A DNA stretch of 64,000 nucleotides from the NCBI GenBank assembly GCA_017933935.1, contig JADWQK010000981.1:496001-560000 (forward strand), written 5' to 3'. Positions 8,599 to 18,365 of this stretch are shown in pieces. The first letter of the stretch is position 1. The number at the start of each line of letters is the position of its first letter. Under the pieces are notes generated by a model. It made no database searches and was not told where the DNA came from. It was given only the letters and a program-made list of their open reading frames with translations. A program made the position numbers and the translations under genes. Source of the stretch: Sesamia nonagrioides (Eukaryota > Arthropoda > Insecta > Lepidoptera > Noctuidae).

Positions 8599-9888
8599 TG
8601 TCGTGTAACGACATGAAAAGACTTTAGAGGGAGACAGTATTTATTAAATATACAGAAAAGACAAGATGGAAGTATAAAAATGAATAATGTAGATGAATGA
8701 TTGATGGGTGATGGTGAAGGGCGGCCCCTGGTGGACCGGCGGCAGTTACGGAGAAGCGGCCCTGGCGGACCGGCGACAGCAACAGACGAGCGGCCCTGGC
8801 GGACCGGCGACAGCAACAGACGAGCGGCCCTGGTGGACCGGCGACAGCAACGGACGAGCGGCCCTGGTGGACCGGCGACAGCAACGGACGAGCGGCCCTG
8901 GTGGACCGGCGACAGCAACGGACGAGCGGCCCTGGTGGACCGGCGACAGCAACGGACGAGCGGCCCTGGTGGACCGGCGGCAGCTGCAGAGGAGCGGCCC
9001 TGGTGGACCGGCGGCAGCTGCAGAGGAGCGGCCCTGGTGGACCGGCGGCAGCTACGGAGGAGCGGCCCTGGTGGACCGGCGTCAGCTACAGAAGAACGGC
9101 CCTGGTAGACCGGCGGCAGCTACAGAAGAACGGCCCTGGTAGACCGGCGGCAGCTACAGAAGAGGGACTGCCCCGGCGTCACTAGGCCGGCAGCAGTCGA
9201 GGGCTCCGGCGGCAAAGGGCCAGGCAGCTCCAGGCGCACCAGTTATATAGAGACTGGCACAGCAGGACACACCCTAGAAGGGCTCTCGAGGCAGCGTTTA
9301 CTGGAGACCTACTTTTAAGAGGCTTGTTTGGAAGCCAGAGCTCGACTGACCACTGCTCTGCGATGATTCCTAAAGAAACCTCGCAGAACGGTTGGAGGTC
9401 GAAATTTAAAATATTCGAAAATATGGACGAGGAACGGTAAATAATTTTACCATAAAAGAGTTCGAATAACAATTATGAAATAAAAATAGCAGACCAACAA
9501 GAATTTTGATGAGAAGGTTGTCATAGATACATCATCAACAATGTTGTCAAAAAAATGTCAAAATAATGAAAATGTTCTGTAACAATGTAAATATAAATGG
9601 TATTAAATTAAAAAGTGCAGTGTTTGATAGGAAAAAGTGATACAGTCCTGCATAGGTACGGCTTCCTATGCTAAGGGGTCACTAAGTCGCCGAAACTTAG
9701 GCCTAAAGTTGAGGACTGTGACTGTGAACTGAAAAATGAGTCCTGGTGTAGTGGAATATGATCAAAACATAGCCTCATAATAATGGAATGCATATTATGG
9801 ACCGTGGAAATGAATGATACATATATAAGTATGAATATGAGTATAAATAATAAGTGTAAGTATATCTGAATATGTACATAACATTACA
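8599..9888 (-). repeat. LTR of a gypsy-like retrotransposon (3' LTR)
   Basis: Left LTR, 1290 bp, from TGTCGTGTAACGACA to ATAACATTACA, nearly identical to 12299-13645. A 4-bp CAGT duplication flanks the whole element (8595-8598 and 13646-13649). Because gag is on the minus strand, this is the 3' LTR. It contains about 13 units of a 34-bp GC-rich minisatellite (8719-9165). Outside that tract I saw about four substitutions relative to the other LTR, so the insertion looks recent. Confidence 0.95.
8719..9165. repeat. 34-bp GC-rich minisatellite in left LTR
   Basis: Tandem units of 34 bases built around GGCCCTGGTGGACCGGCG and a variable tail (ACAGCAACGGACGAGC, GCAGCTGCAGAGGAGC or GTCAGCTACAGAAGAAC). 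Because 34 is not a multiple of 3, successive units rotate through all three frames. This leaves open frames in several phases on both strands. These are not independent genes. Confidence 0.95.
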
Positions 9889-9899
9889 TTTTCCCCCCG
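9889..9899 (-). promoter_or_regulatory. polypurine tract of the LTR element
   Basis: On the minus strand the bases immediately before the 3' LTR read CGGGGGGAAAA. A purine run directly upstream of the 3' LTR is the plus-strand primer site of LTR retrotransposons, so its position fits. Confidence 0.75.
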
Positions 9900-10424
9900 A
9901 CCCTGGAAAAATTTTCAACTGTAGAAAATTTTCTAATAAGATTTCAAGTAGGGACTGTAAAACAACACTTCACACATTCATCCATCTCCATTCACCCATT
10001 CATACCACCTATCTCTTTCAAGCAATCTTCTTCATACAGGCATGGGTGGAGTTCACAGTTGATGACTGCCACTCATAGAAGTGTGTTTTAGAATGACGAC
10101 AAGGCTTATTTTTGGAGTTGTCAGCCGCTCCAGACTGGAAGGAAAAAAAAAGGAAACATTAGATAAAGTAGAAATTTAAGCTCCTAGAAGAGCGAAAGAG
10201 TTAGCATTTGGTTTAGGCTTATTTTAGGAGTAACCAACCGCTCCTGCATAGGCTTATTTAATGAGTTGCAATCCGCTCCATAGGGTAAAAGAGTGAGACT
10301 GAAGAGTGGGGTCGAGCAAATGTAATGTAATGTTTGTGTAGTGAGTGATGTTTATATATAATATAAAAAATAAATAAGATGTGCAGCTGTAAACAAAAGA
10401 AATAAGTAATATTTACATAAATAA
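9900..10424 (-). other. non-coding 3' internal region of the LTR element
   Basis: Lies between gag and the 3' LTR where protease, reverse transcriptase and integrase would normally be followed by the 3' UTR. The motif AGGCTTATTTT...AGT...CCGCTCC recurs three times (near 10106, 10206 and 10250). No pol domain was recognised. Confidence 0.6.
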
Positions 10425-11107
10425 TTAGTAGGTGATTGAACTACCAGAGTCAAGTAATCCAGTCAAAGATAAATTGTAAACTTTGATGTTAACAAAAGGT
10501 CGTTTAAAATCCTTTTCATTAGAGTATAGAGTTGAAGAGATTTTATAGCATGAAAAGAAATTCTTAAGAGTTTTAATCCAATCGTTCCAATCGTTGGCAT
10601 CAAAGTTTGTTTTACTTTTCAAGTCAGTCGTTAGTTTTGAACTAGAGTTAGGTTTAGGTGAACAATTAGGACAGTCTGGGGTTTTAAAACCTTTAAGACC
10701 ACATTTAAAACAAATTAGAAAGTGACGTTGAGTACAAGTATTTAAGGTATGACCATGCATACGACAACGAACGCAAAATGAATTTTCTTGCGAGTAAGCT
10801 TGTTTTAGACTGTTTACTTGTTTGGGAGGTTTTTTGTAAAATCTATTTGTGTATGAAGGAGGTTTTGGGTCAGAAGTAGAAAATTCCGAAGAAGTTGGAT
10901 GAATTTGTTTATAAGCAAATTCTGAAATAAGGGGATTTTGTTGGTTATTTGGTTCTTTAAAATGTTTGTCTCGATCTAAGAATTTTTCATAATTTTGGCA
11001 TGTAGCCAAGAGTGCATCAATAGAGTTAATATCTTTTAGTGCCACGAATACTGAGTAACATGGTCTTATATTTCTTAGAATGATTTCTAACTGTTCCGTT
11101 TCAGACA
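10425..11107 (-). pseudogene. LTR element gag, C-terminal half, with start of protease
   Basis: This is the second half of the gag frame of the LTR element. From the N-terminus it has a capsid-like stretch (ETEQLEIILRNIRPCY), then two zinc-knuckle-like blocks (CVRCRMHGHTLNTC and CFKCGLKGFKTPDC). It ends with LLDSGSSITY, which matches the aspartic protease active-site motif (D-S/T-G). The frame stops there and no further protease, reverse transcriptase, RNase H or integrase follows, so pol has been deleted. It is offset by one base from the upstream gag frame, and an A run near 11110 is the likely lesion. No ATG supports a separate start. Function is inferred from family knowledge: gag packages element RNA. 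This copy can at best supply sequence for mobilisation by an intact relative. Confidence 0.85.
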
Positions 11108-12043
11108 ATTTTTAGCCAGACGAGAGAACATTCCCGACATAATTGAGATATAAATTATGATTGGTTCATCACGACCTTGGGTACAACTTTTGATGGCCTC
11201 CAATAATTTAAAATCATAGTCAAAACCGCCAAAATCTTTAATTAGAGACAAAGAAATTTCATCCCATGTTAGGTCTGGATTTTGATTTATTTTAAATCTA
11301 AACCAATGTAGGGCACTGTCTGTAAAAATATCATAAGCCTGTGTAATTAACAAATTTTTGGGTATATTCCGCACAAGACAATATTCGTCAAGTTTTTGTA
11401 AAAACGATCTAGGGCAAGATTTTCCATTAAACGTATATCGTTTCAGATCTTTGAATAAATTATGATTTGGAGAAGTTAAAATAGGAGAGGAAAGAGGAGC
11501 TGTGAAAGGAGGGTAAATAGGTGGAGTAGAGGGGGCAGTGAGACGAGGAGAAATAGGAGGAGGAGAGGGAGTGGCGAGAGGAGTATGAATAGGAGGGGTA
11601 GAGGGAGCAGTGATATATGAATGAGGATTCATAGAGTTTAGATTTGAACAATAAATCTTGAAACTTCCTTCAAGTGTCTCAAATTTTGATTTTAAAGTGT
11701 CTAGATTAAGTTTATAGTCAGGGTTTAAGTCTGTGTCTATACGTTCCAACCTGTAAAATAAATGATTAATAAAAGATTCTATTAAGCGATGGTATTTGGA
11801 ATTACCCTGTAATAGATTATCTATTTTAATATTTAAATAACTCAGAGTACTATCTATCTGAGCTAACTCCTCCTCTATAGGAATGGGAGAAGTTAAAATA
11901 TCTTCCGATGGTGTAGAAGGAGCTAGCAGAAGTATCTGCTTCTTTAACAATATAACTGTTTTTGCTGGTTCCTCCAGTCTAATTGTAACTTCATATTCAA
12001 GCTCGTTTTTATTTAAGAGTTCAAATTTGATTGGACGAGACAT
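11087..12043 (-). CDS. LTR element gag, N-terminal half
   Basis: 318 codons starting at an ATG about 240 bases downstream of the primer-binding site, as expected for gag of a Ty3/gypsy-type element. Visible features: an acidic/leucine-rich N-terminus, a proline/serine/threonine-rich linker around residues 140-200 with repeated TAPSTPPI-like phrases, and then a gag-like core (LKRYTFNGKSCPRSFLQKLDEYC; ALHWFRFK; LTWDEISLSLIKDFG). This core resembles the retrotransposon gag domain that forms the capsid. The frame ends at CLKRNS after a one-base shift into the continuing frame at 11107. Family rank (gypsy) is inferred from the 4-bp target duplication and motif style. Confidence 0.8.
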   Translation of the reverse strand: MSRPIKFELLNKNELEYEVTIRLEEPAKTVILLKKQILLLAPSTPSEDILTSPIPIEEELAQIDSTLSYLNIKIDNLLQGNSKYHRLIESFINHLFYRLERIDTDLNPDYKLNLDTLKSKFETLEGSFKIYCSNLNSMNPHSYITAPSTPPIHTPLATPSPPPISPRLTAPSTPPIYPPFTAPLSSPILTSPNHNLFKDLKRYTFNGKSCPRSFLQKLDEYCLVRNIPKNLLITQAYDIFTDSALHWFRFKINQNPDLTWDEISLSLIKDFGGFDYDFKLLEAIKSCTQGRDEPIIIYISIMSGMFSRLAKNCLKRNS

Positions 12044-12283
12044 ATTTAAGTGTAAGTTAGAAAAAGATAGTTAAGTATGTAAAAGTATACCTTGTTTTCC
12101 TGTTAGGAAAAAAAAATTAAGTTAGGTGTAGTAAGTATATATGAGTGAATGAGTTATGTGTGTGTTAAGAGAAAATGAAAGGGATAGAATAGCCAAAATA
12201 TTTAACCAAAGAGCTGAGAATGTACGACACTAGACGAAGTGTTTCTTTTGAATTTAGGAAATTAAGGGGGTGCAGGAAATTTT

Positions 12284-12295
12284 CGTTGGGCGCCA
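12284..12295 (-). promoter_or_regulatory. tRNA primer-binding site of the LTR element
   Basis: Three bases inside the 5' LTR, on the minus strand, the sequence is TGGCGCCCAACG. A TGG start directly after the 5' LTR is the usual signature of a site pairing with the 3' CCA end of a tRNA. The exact tRNA was not determined. Confidence 0.8.
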
Positions 12296-12298
12296 AAC

Positions 12299-13645
12299 TG
12301 TCGTGTAACGACAAGAAAAGACTTTAGAGGGAGACAGTATTTATTAAGTATACAGAAAAGACAAGATGGAAGTATAAAAATGAATAATGTAGATGAATGA
12401 TTGATGGGTGATGGTGAAGGGCGGCCCCTGGTGGACCGGCGGCAGTTACGGAGGAGCGGCCCTGGCGGACCGGCGACAGCAACAGACGAGCGGCCCTGGC
12501 GGACCGGCGACAGCAACAGACGAGCGGCCCTGGCGGACCGGCGACAGCAACAGACGAGCGGCCCTGGTGGACCGGCGACAGCAACGGACGAGCGGCCCTG
12601 GTGGACCGGCGACAGCAACGGACGAGCGGCCCTGGTGGACCGGCGACAGCAACGGACGAGCGGCCCTGGTGGACCGGCGACAGCAACGGACGAGCGGCCC
12701 TGGTGGACCGGCGGCAGCTGCAGAGGAGCGGCCCTGGTGGACCGGCGGCAGCTGCAGAGGAGCGGCCCTGGTGGACCGGCGGCAGCTACGGAGGAGCGGC
12801 CCTGGTGGACCGGCGGCAGCTACGGAGGAGCGGCCCTGGTGGACCGGCGTCAGCTACAGAAGAACGGCCCTGGTAGACCGGCGGCAGCTACAGAAGAACG
12901 GCCCTGGTAGACCGGCGGCAGCTACAGCCCCGGCGTCACTAGGCCGGCAGCAGTCGAGGGCTCCGGCGGCAAAGGGCCAGGCAGCTCCAGGCGCACCAGT
13001 TATATAGAGACTGGCACAGCAGGACACACCCTAGAAGGGCTCTCGAGGCAGCGTTTACTGGAGACCTACTTTTAAGAGGCTTGTTTGGAAGCCAGAGCTC
13101 GACTGACCACTGCTCTGCGATGATTCCTAAAGAAACCTCGCAGAACGGTTGGAGGTCGAAATTTAAAATATTCGAAAATATGGACGAGGAACGGTAAATA
13201 ATTTTACCATAAAAGAGTTCGAATAACAATTATGAAATAAAAATAGCAGACCAACAAGAATTTTGATGAGAAGGTTGTCATAGATACATCATCAACAATG
13301 TTGTCAAAAAAATGTCAAAATAATGAAAATGTTCTGTAACAATGTAAATATAAATGGTATTAAATTAAAAAGTGCAGTGTTTGATAGGAAAAAGTGATAC
13401 AGTCCTGCATAGGTACGGCTTCCTATGCTAAGGGGTCACTAAGTCGCCGAAACTTAGGCCTAAAGTTGAGGACTGTGACTGTGAACTGAAAAATGAGTCC
13501 TGGTGTAGTGGAATATGATCAAAACAGAGCCTCATAATAATGGAATGCATATTATGGACCGTGGAAATGAATGATACATATATAAGTATGAATATGAGTA
13601 TAAATAATAAGTGTAAGTATATCTGATTATGTACATAACATTACA
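12299..13645 (-). repeat. LTR of a gypsy-like retrotransposon (5' LTR)
   Basis: Right LTR, 1347 bp, the 5' LTR of the minus-strand element. It is 57 bases longer than the left LTR. Two additional 34-bp minisatellite units (68 bases) minus an 11-base segment present only in the left copy (near 9161-9172) account for this exactly. Confidence 0.95.
12419..12930. repeat. 34-bp GC-rich minisatellite in right LTR
   Basis: About 15 units of the same 34-bp repeat as at 8719-9165. Unit order (CAACAGACGAGC types, CAACGGACGAGC types, CTGCAGAGGAGC types, CTACAGAAGAAC types) is conserved between the two LTRs. The array therefore existed before insertion and changed only by unit gain or loss. Confidence 0.95.
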
Positions 13646-14248
13646 CAGTGTAAGTTCGTTCTACCTCTTTGTCCTCTGTGCTACTTAAGTGGTACGAACC
13701 CACACTAAACGTAAAAATTTTGTTCTCACTGTCAAAATAGAGGGAACAAAATTTATTACTTATAACTTTTAGGTACTAGAATAATAAATTATTTTTTGGT
13801 ACATTGAAATAATTAACCTCAATGTGAAATAATAAATCTATTGGAGGAAGTTACACTGGTAATAAAAAGAAGAAAAATGAGTTGAATGACTTCAAAGTAA
13901 TTGAAAGAGTGGAACGGATTGTAAATTGTAAGCAATTGTGTTCTACATTTTCATTGTGCCAAGAAATTAAAAATAGTGGAAAATGGCGCCCAACCACATC
14001 TTTACAATACACGGTAAATTTCTATTCATTTCTTTGTATTGAAAAAAAAAAAAACTGCGAGTAATTTGGAAATCACTAACCTGTATTCGATGTGAACGGT
14101 AACTAAGCAATTAGTGAGTCCGCGTTTTCTTTAAAACCAGTCGGCGGATAGCCATGCTGTCTTGAATTAATTTTGCTTTTCCCAAAGACGGGCACTGCTT
14201 AGAGCATTTATAAATACCCTGCGAGCGATCTTCATTAAGTAAGCCAGC
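13646..14248. other. flank of the LTR element, nothing recognised
   Basis: No recognised gene or repeat. There is a small inverted repeat, AAATTTTGTTC / GAACAAAATTT, at about 13716-13751. The short ORF at 13882-14064 has no recognisable features. Confidence 0.35.
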
Positions 14249-14264
14249 CTATTTGGAATTGAGT

Positions 14265-14743
14265 CATCATCATCCCAGCGTTAATCCCAGTCGCATCCGA
14301 AGCCTTTTCAGCTTTGGAGTCTGGGGTCCGCTTTACCAGTCCAACTGCTGATATGGCTAAACTTCGACATTTTCCGTGAAGCGACTGCCGTCTGACCTCC
14401 ACAACCCGAAGGCGACATCGAAGCATTGCAGTTAGACCAATTGTTGGACTTTTGAGGGCTCCAACAACCCGTAACGACTGCCACTAGATGTTCGTATGGC
14501 AACCGGGACCAACGGCTTAACGTGCTTTCCGAGGCACGACCAGACCAGTGCAAATATTCACATTCATGCATACAAATACTTGCACTGTGCGGGGATCGAA
14601 CCCGCGCCACCTTGCGCAGCGGCCGCGTCCGCTACCGCTACGCCACGGAGGCTGTCACTGCGGATGATTCTGCGGATGTGATTAACCATAAAAATAAGCG
14701 GATTCTTTGATCAGTTTCCTGTCAAACAAACAGACATGTAGGT
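14265..14743 (-). repeat. family-1 SINE with 85-base 5' extension inside target duplication
   Basis: A perfect 16-base repeat, CTATTTGGAATTGAGT, lies at 14249-14264 and 14744-14759. The SINE (14265-14658, minus) has a tRNA-like head with box B GGTTCGATCCCCGC, a conserved hairpin, a body and a CATCATCATC tail. 14659-14743 is extra DNA between the head and the duplication. About 70 bases of it match 26409-26479 with one difference. Confidence 0.85.
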
Positions 14744-14759
14744 CTATTTGGAATTGAGT

Positions 14760-15655
14760 ATTCTTACACAAATATAGATGAAATTTATCTTGAATTCCTG
14801 ATAAGCGGCATGTCAAAAGAACTACATACAGTGGACAAAAACGACAATAAACATGTTCAATGATGAATAGCATCGATCAAAATGACAAATGTAACACAAA
14901 TAATATAAATTAATGCAATTTATTCCTCTATCGTACTCCTTGACGTAAGTTGTACATCCGACATTGCACTCAAGTTGTTGAGTTGCTGTTCCTTCCGTGT
15001 GACGGTTAATCAGCATCTACTGTAGTTAATAAGCATTTGCTTCATTTTCAACGACATAATCATGGCTGAGGAGTGTTTTCATCCGTTAAATAGGAAATTA
15101 CCCAACTATATTTGTCCGTGTTACCGGTAAACAACCAACCACTTTAGCCTTCGATCGAAAGAGCTAGAAGTCATAGGGAAAGCACCTTATGCCCAGCACT
15201 GGGATGATACAGGCTTTCAGTTACAGGTATATACACTCAAACACAGGTATATAACTAAAGAATGCTTTTAAATCATTAAATTAGCGTCAAGGCAACTTTT
15301 GATATACAAGGTTGTGGGTTCGAGTTCAAATACATTTAAATTCAGCCTAGAGTCAGAAGGTCAGCAAAAAATGTTTACTAATGAAAAGGTTTTTCCGATA
15401 CATACAGTAACAGATGCACAGTTCTACACCCGATTTAAAGTTAACGCAAAAAAAGTTCTTGGATAACAATCGAATATTGTTGGAAGTAGAAAAAAAATAA
15501 AACAATAGTGAAGCTAATGATACGGAAACAGTTGCTGGTAAGTAGCAAGATACTTTGTAGCAATTGGCCATTCTAAACACTGTAACATAATTTAGGTAGA
15601 AGAGAAGAAATCGTTACATCATCGTTCAATTACAAATTCACGGAAAATAGAAGTC
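14760..15655. other. unique-looking stretch with one small repeat fragment
   Basis: Mostly unrecognised. 15180-15225 contains ACCTTATGCCCAGCACTGGG, a fragment of a widespread lepidopteran repeat. No gene recognised. Confidence 0.35.
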
Positions 15656-15689
15656 TACAGTAGTTTCAATGGTTTTGCTGTAAAAGTCT

Positions 15690-16075
15690 TTAGCCATAAC
15701 ATCGGCTGCCGGCAGAATTTACCACCCACCAGACAAAGTCTTGCCGCCAAGCGTTTCGTCGTGTTCCGGCACGATGTCTGGTGAAGCCGTACGGGTCTGA
15801 GCAGTAATTGTGTTGCGATGTGTGCCGGGTACGTTGCGCCAAATGTTGTTGTGTCGGGAGTTTGGTCGTGGAGAGTCTCCAGATTAATCTCCCTCTGGCG
15901 CAGCATCGTTGGTCGTGTTGGTCTTGGGTTTAACACTGCATCACCTGGCTCAACTGCCGTCATCCTTCCTATTCCTAAGTTTTTTAAGTGAATAGGCTTA
16001 ATAAACTAGTGCGCTTTACCATCAACGATTGCGTCACTGCTTACCATCAGGCGGGATTGCAGTCAAGCACTAGTA
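15690..16075 (+). mobile_element. RIME-like internally deleted LINE derivative, copy A
   Basis: Starts at CCATAACATCGGCTGCCG and matches the 5' UTR of the Jockey/CR1-group LINE (antisense of 50045-50523). It lacks the middle of that UTR and all of the ORF. After AAGTTTTTTAAGTGAATAGG it jumps directly to the LINE 3' end (CTAGTGCGCTTTACCATC to GCAGTCAAGCACTAG). Copies B (28418) and C (54964) have the same junction. No poly(A) remains in this copy. Confidence 0.85.
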
Positions 16076-17003
16076 GGTACTTAGGCATGTACTGTTATTG
16101 AGAGAGCCTGTTTAGCATTTGAATGCGTAGGCCGACGCGAAATATCGGCGTCTCGGACGCGGTTATGTAAATCGTGCACAGCTGAGACTTTCTTCTGTTT
16201 GTACGAACAATTAGCGTGGGGAATCGTATCGATGCTACAGTTAGAACATCGATGTGATAACTGTCTATATTTGTGAGTCTGATTATAAAGCTAATTTGCT
16301 CACTGTCTGTGTAGTTTATTTGAGAATCGATTTCTATATATCAGAATACTTCAATACTTCATTCTGAAGCCCACGTTTCTCTTTAGTAAAATGAATATGG
16401 CAGTAGGTATATGATGTGCATTTCATAAATAATTTTAAAAGAAATCGCTGTTTGTTTTCTTAACACGAAACGCAAGTCAGTAATAATATTGGAGTGTCTA
16501 CGATTTATACAATACAAATAACTTTTTTTGTAGAATTATTTTGCACTTAAATTTGTACAAAAAATTATATTGCTTGGTTGTTTGTAGTAAAAAACTTTGT
16601 TATTTTATTTCGATTCAATTATCATCTTTCACGTGAGTCTGTGAGAAAATATATGAATAGTAAATTCTAAATAAATAAAACCATGCAACAAGACAGGCGT
16701 TTTACTTAGTGTAAATTATTTCATCACAACTGTTTTCAAATCCGTTATGGAAAATGTAAAGACTCTTATTGGATCCGTGATGGATCCCAACTCATTTCTT
16801 CTGACTGAGAGTTGTTGATTATTTTTATGCATGTAAGTACGCGACGATATTGGATGTCGGGATATAAAAATGAAGAAGTAAGAAAAGCATAAAATTCTGT
16901 TTGTAGTTTGTGTTTGGTTAATGTTGCATTCAGCGACCGATATATGTTTATGATTAGCATATTTTAAACATGTTAACAATTGACATCTTTTATTAATTAA
17001 CTA
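16076..17003. other. AT-rich stretch, nothing recognised
   Basis: Two overlapping short ORFs near 16716-16979 show no recognisable domain, codon pattern or splice context. I see no repeat boundary. Confidence 0.35.
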
Positions 17004-17254
17004 GCTTTCCGCCCGCGGCTTCGCCCGCGTGGAGTTCGGTTATATCGCGCTTTTTAGATTTCAATTTTAATTTGAATATCAAATTTTTCCGCGATAAAAG
17101 GTAGCCTGTGTTCTTTCTCAGGGTCTAAAGATTGTCTGTGCCATATTTCATCAAAATCGGTAGAGATGTTTAAGCGGGAAAGCGTAACAGACAGACAGAC
17201 AGACCGACAAACAGACAGACAGAGTTACTTTCGCATTTATAATATTAGTAGATA
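17004..17254 (-). repeat. lepidopteran short repeat (ACTAATATTATAAATGCGAA type)
   Basis: Minus-orientation copy running from ACTAATATTATAAATGCGAA (17250) through a CTGTCTGTC microsatellite and CGCTTTCCCGCTTAAAC to GCGAAGCCGCGGGCGGAAAG (17006). The family is common in Lepidoptera, but I do not assign a class. Other copies here: 21400, 22036, 31662, 37018 and 61349. Confidence 0.85.
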
Positions 17255-18050
17255 TGGATAATGTCTAAAACAACATATTAATATTGACATGTCATTCTTT
17301 TCTCTTTTTGATAATTCAATGGAATTTGTGCAGAATATTGCAGCGTACTAATAAAAATCGAGTGTGAAGGTAACAATTAAGCATGCGAAATTGTAATTAC
17401 AATAAAAAAGACGTAAAAAAGTAACGTTTCTAAAAACGAAATCAATAATACTGGATTTTGTCACACGATTTACTTCGAAACACCTGATTAGTTCTGATCA
17501 ACCATCAGCTTCCAATTATAAAGGTTACGCATAAACGGTCATTTTGAACAAAACGAATGAATACAGGCTCGAGACAGTGACCGGAGCCCGACGTTGGGGC
17601 TTATCACAACTTTCACTCAAATACATCTCAGCACGACCTCGAGACGTTTGGGCAGCGACCACAATTACAAAATCAAAACATTCCGGTATCCACACAAGGA
17701 TCAAAATCCAACGCTGTGTTTGTAAGCGGGTAAAGTATAATTATCAAGCCTACGTGGTAATGTTCTTTGCACGATTGGATTTCATCGCATGATTTAAGCT
17801 TACTGGGAGTTGCCAGCCGGTGGGCGTACCTTAGTTACAATTAGTGAAAGTCGAAACGACACTGATGCATATGATGATACGACACTGACACAACAAATGA
17901 ATCACGTTTTGTCGTCGGCTGCATCGATTCATTTGTGTGGTTTCGTTTGCGATGGGTGGTATTACCTCATTTATTGAGCTTGACGATGAAAATCAAGCAC
18001 TTTCACGTTCAAATAAACGAAGAACGTGCCATTATCATTTATGGCTTTAT
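17255..18050. other. nothing recognised
   Basis: No gene or repeat recognised. The ORF at 17544-17792 has an unremarkable composition and no domain I recognise. 17880-17940 contains diverged short direct repeats (GACACTGA...CATATGATGATACGACACTGA). Confidence 0.3.
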
Positions 18051-18061
18051 ATGTCATCAGT

Positions 18062-18303
18062 GCCCGGGACCCGTGGGGTATCGGGCTTAGAATAGTACCA
18101 TCCCATATTCTCTCGTGGGTGGTGTAAGAGGTAACTCTCACCAGGAAGGAAGGAGGGAAGCGGGCAGCAGTGCTTCTCCTGTGGAATATAAAATTACTGC
18201 GATCCCCAACCCGCCTGCCTAGCATGGAGATTGTGGCAAAGCAATGTAAAGCCTTGGGGGAGACCTTTGTCCAGCGGTGGACTTCTGTAGGCTGAAGAAG
18301 AAG
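18062..18303 (+). mobile_element. 242-bp retroposon with 11-base target duplication
   Basis: ATGTCATCAGT at 18051-18061 is repeated at 18304-18314. The insert starts GCCCGGGACCCGTGGGG and ends with the GGGGGAGACCTTTGTCCAGC...GGCTGAAGAAGAAG tail typical of lepidopteran LINE 3' ends. No tRNA-like boxes were seen, so it is either a 5'-truncated LINE end or a SINE with an unrecognised head. Confidence 0.75.
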
Positions 18304-18365
18304 ATGTCATCAGTCGTCTTGCGGGGTGTTAGATCATTTAGAAAGTACAACAACATTCATTGCAT

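Noticed and set aside
8550..9185. Several overlapping open frames rich in GPGGPA/ATDERPW repeats, and the same at 12262-13007
   Set aside because: They arise from a 34-bp minisatellite in the LTRs, whose period rotates all three frames. They are present on both strands, so they are not protein genes.
11111..11125. Programmed frameshift between two gag frames
   Set aside because: The shift falls inside gag at an A run, not at a gag-pol junction, so a simple one-base loss is more likely.
16716..16979. 87-aa minus frame
   Set aside because: AT-rich, no domain, no splice or promoter context; length is within chance for the window.
17209..17222. CRISPR-like short repeats (CAGACAGACAGAC) here and at 22070, 44805 and 61380
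   Set aside because: Simple CTGT/ACAG microsatellite tracts inside dispersed repeats; no spacers, and the context is eukaryotic.
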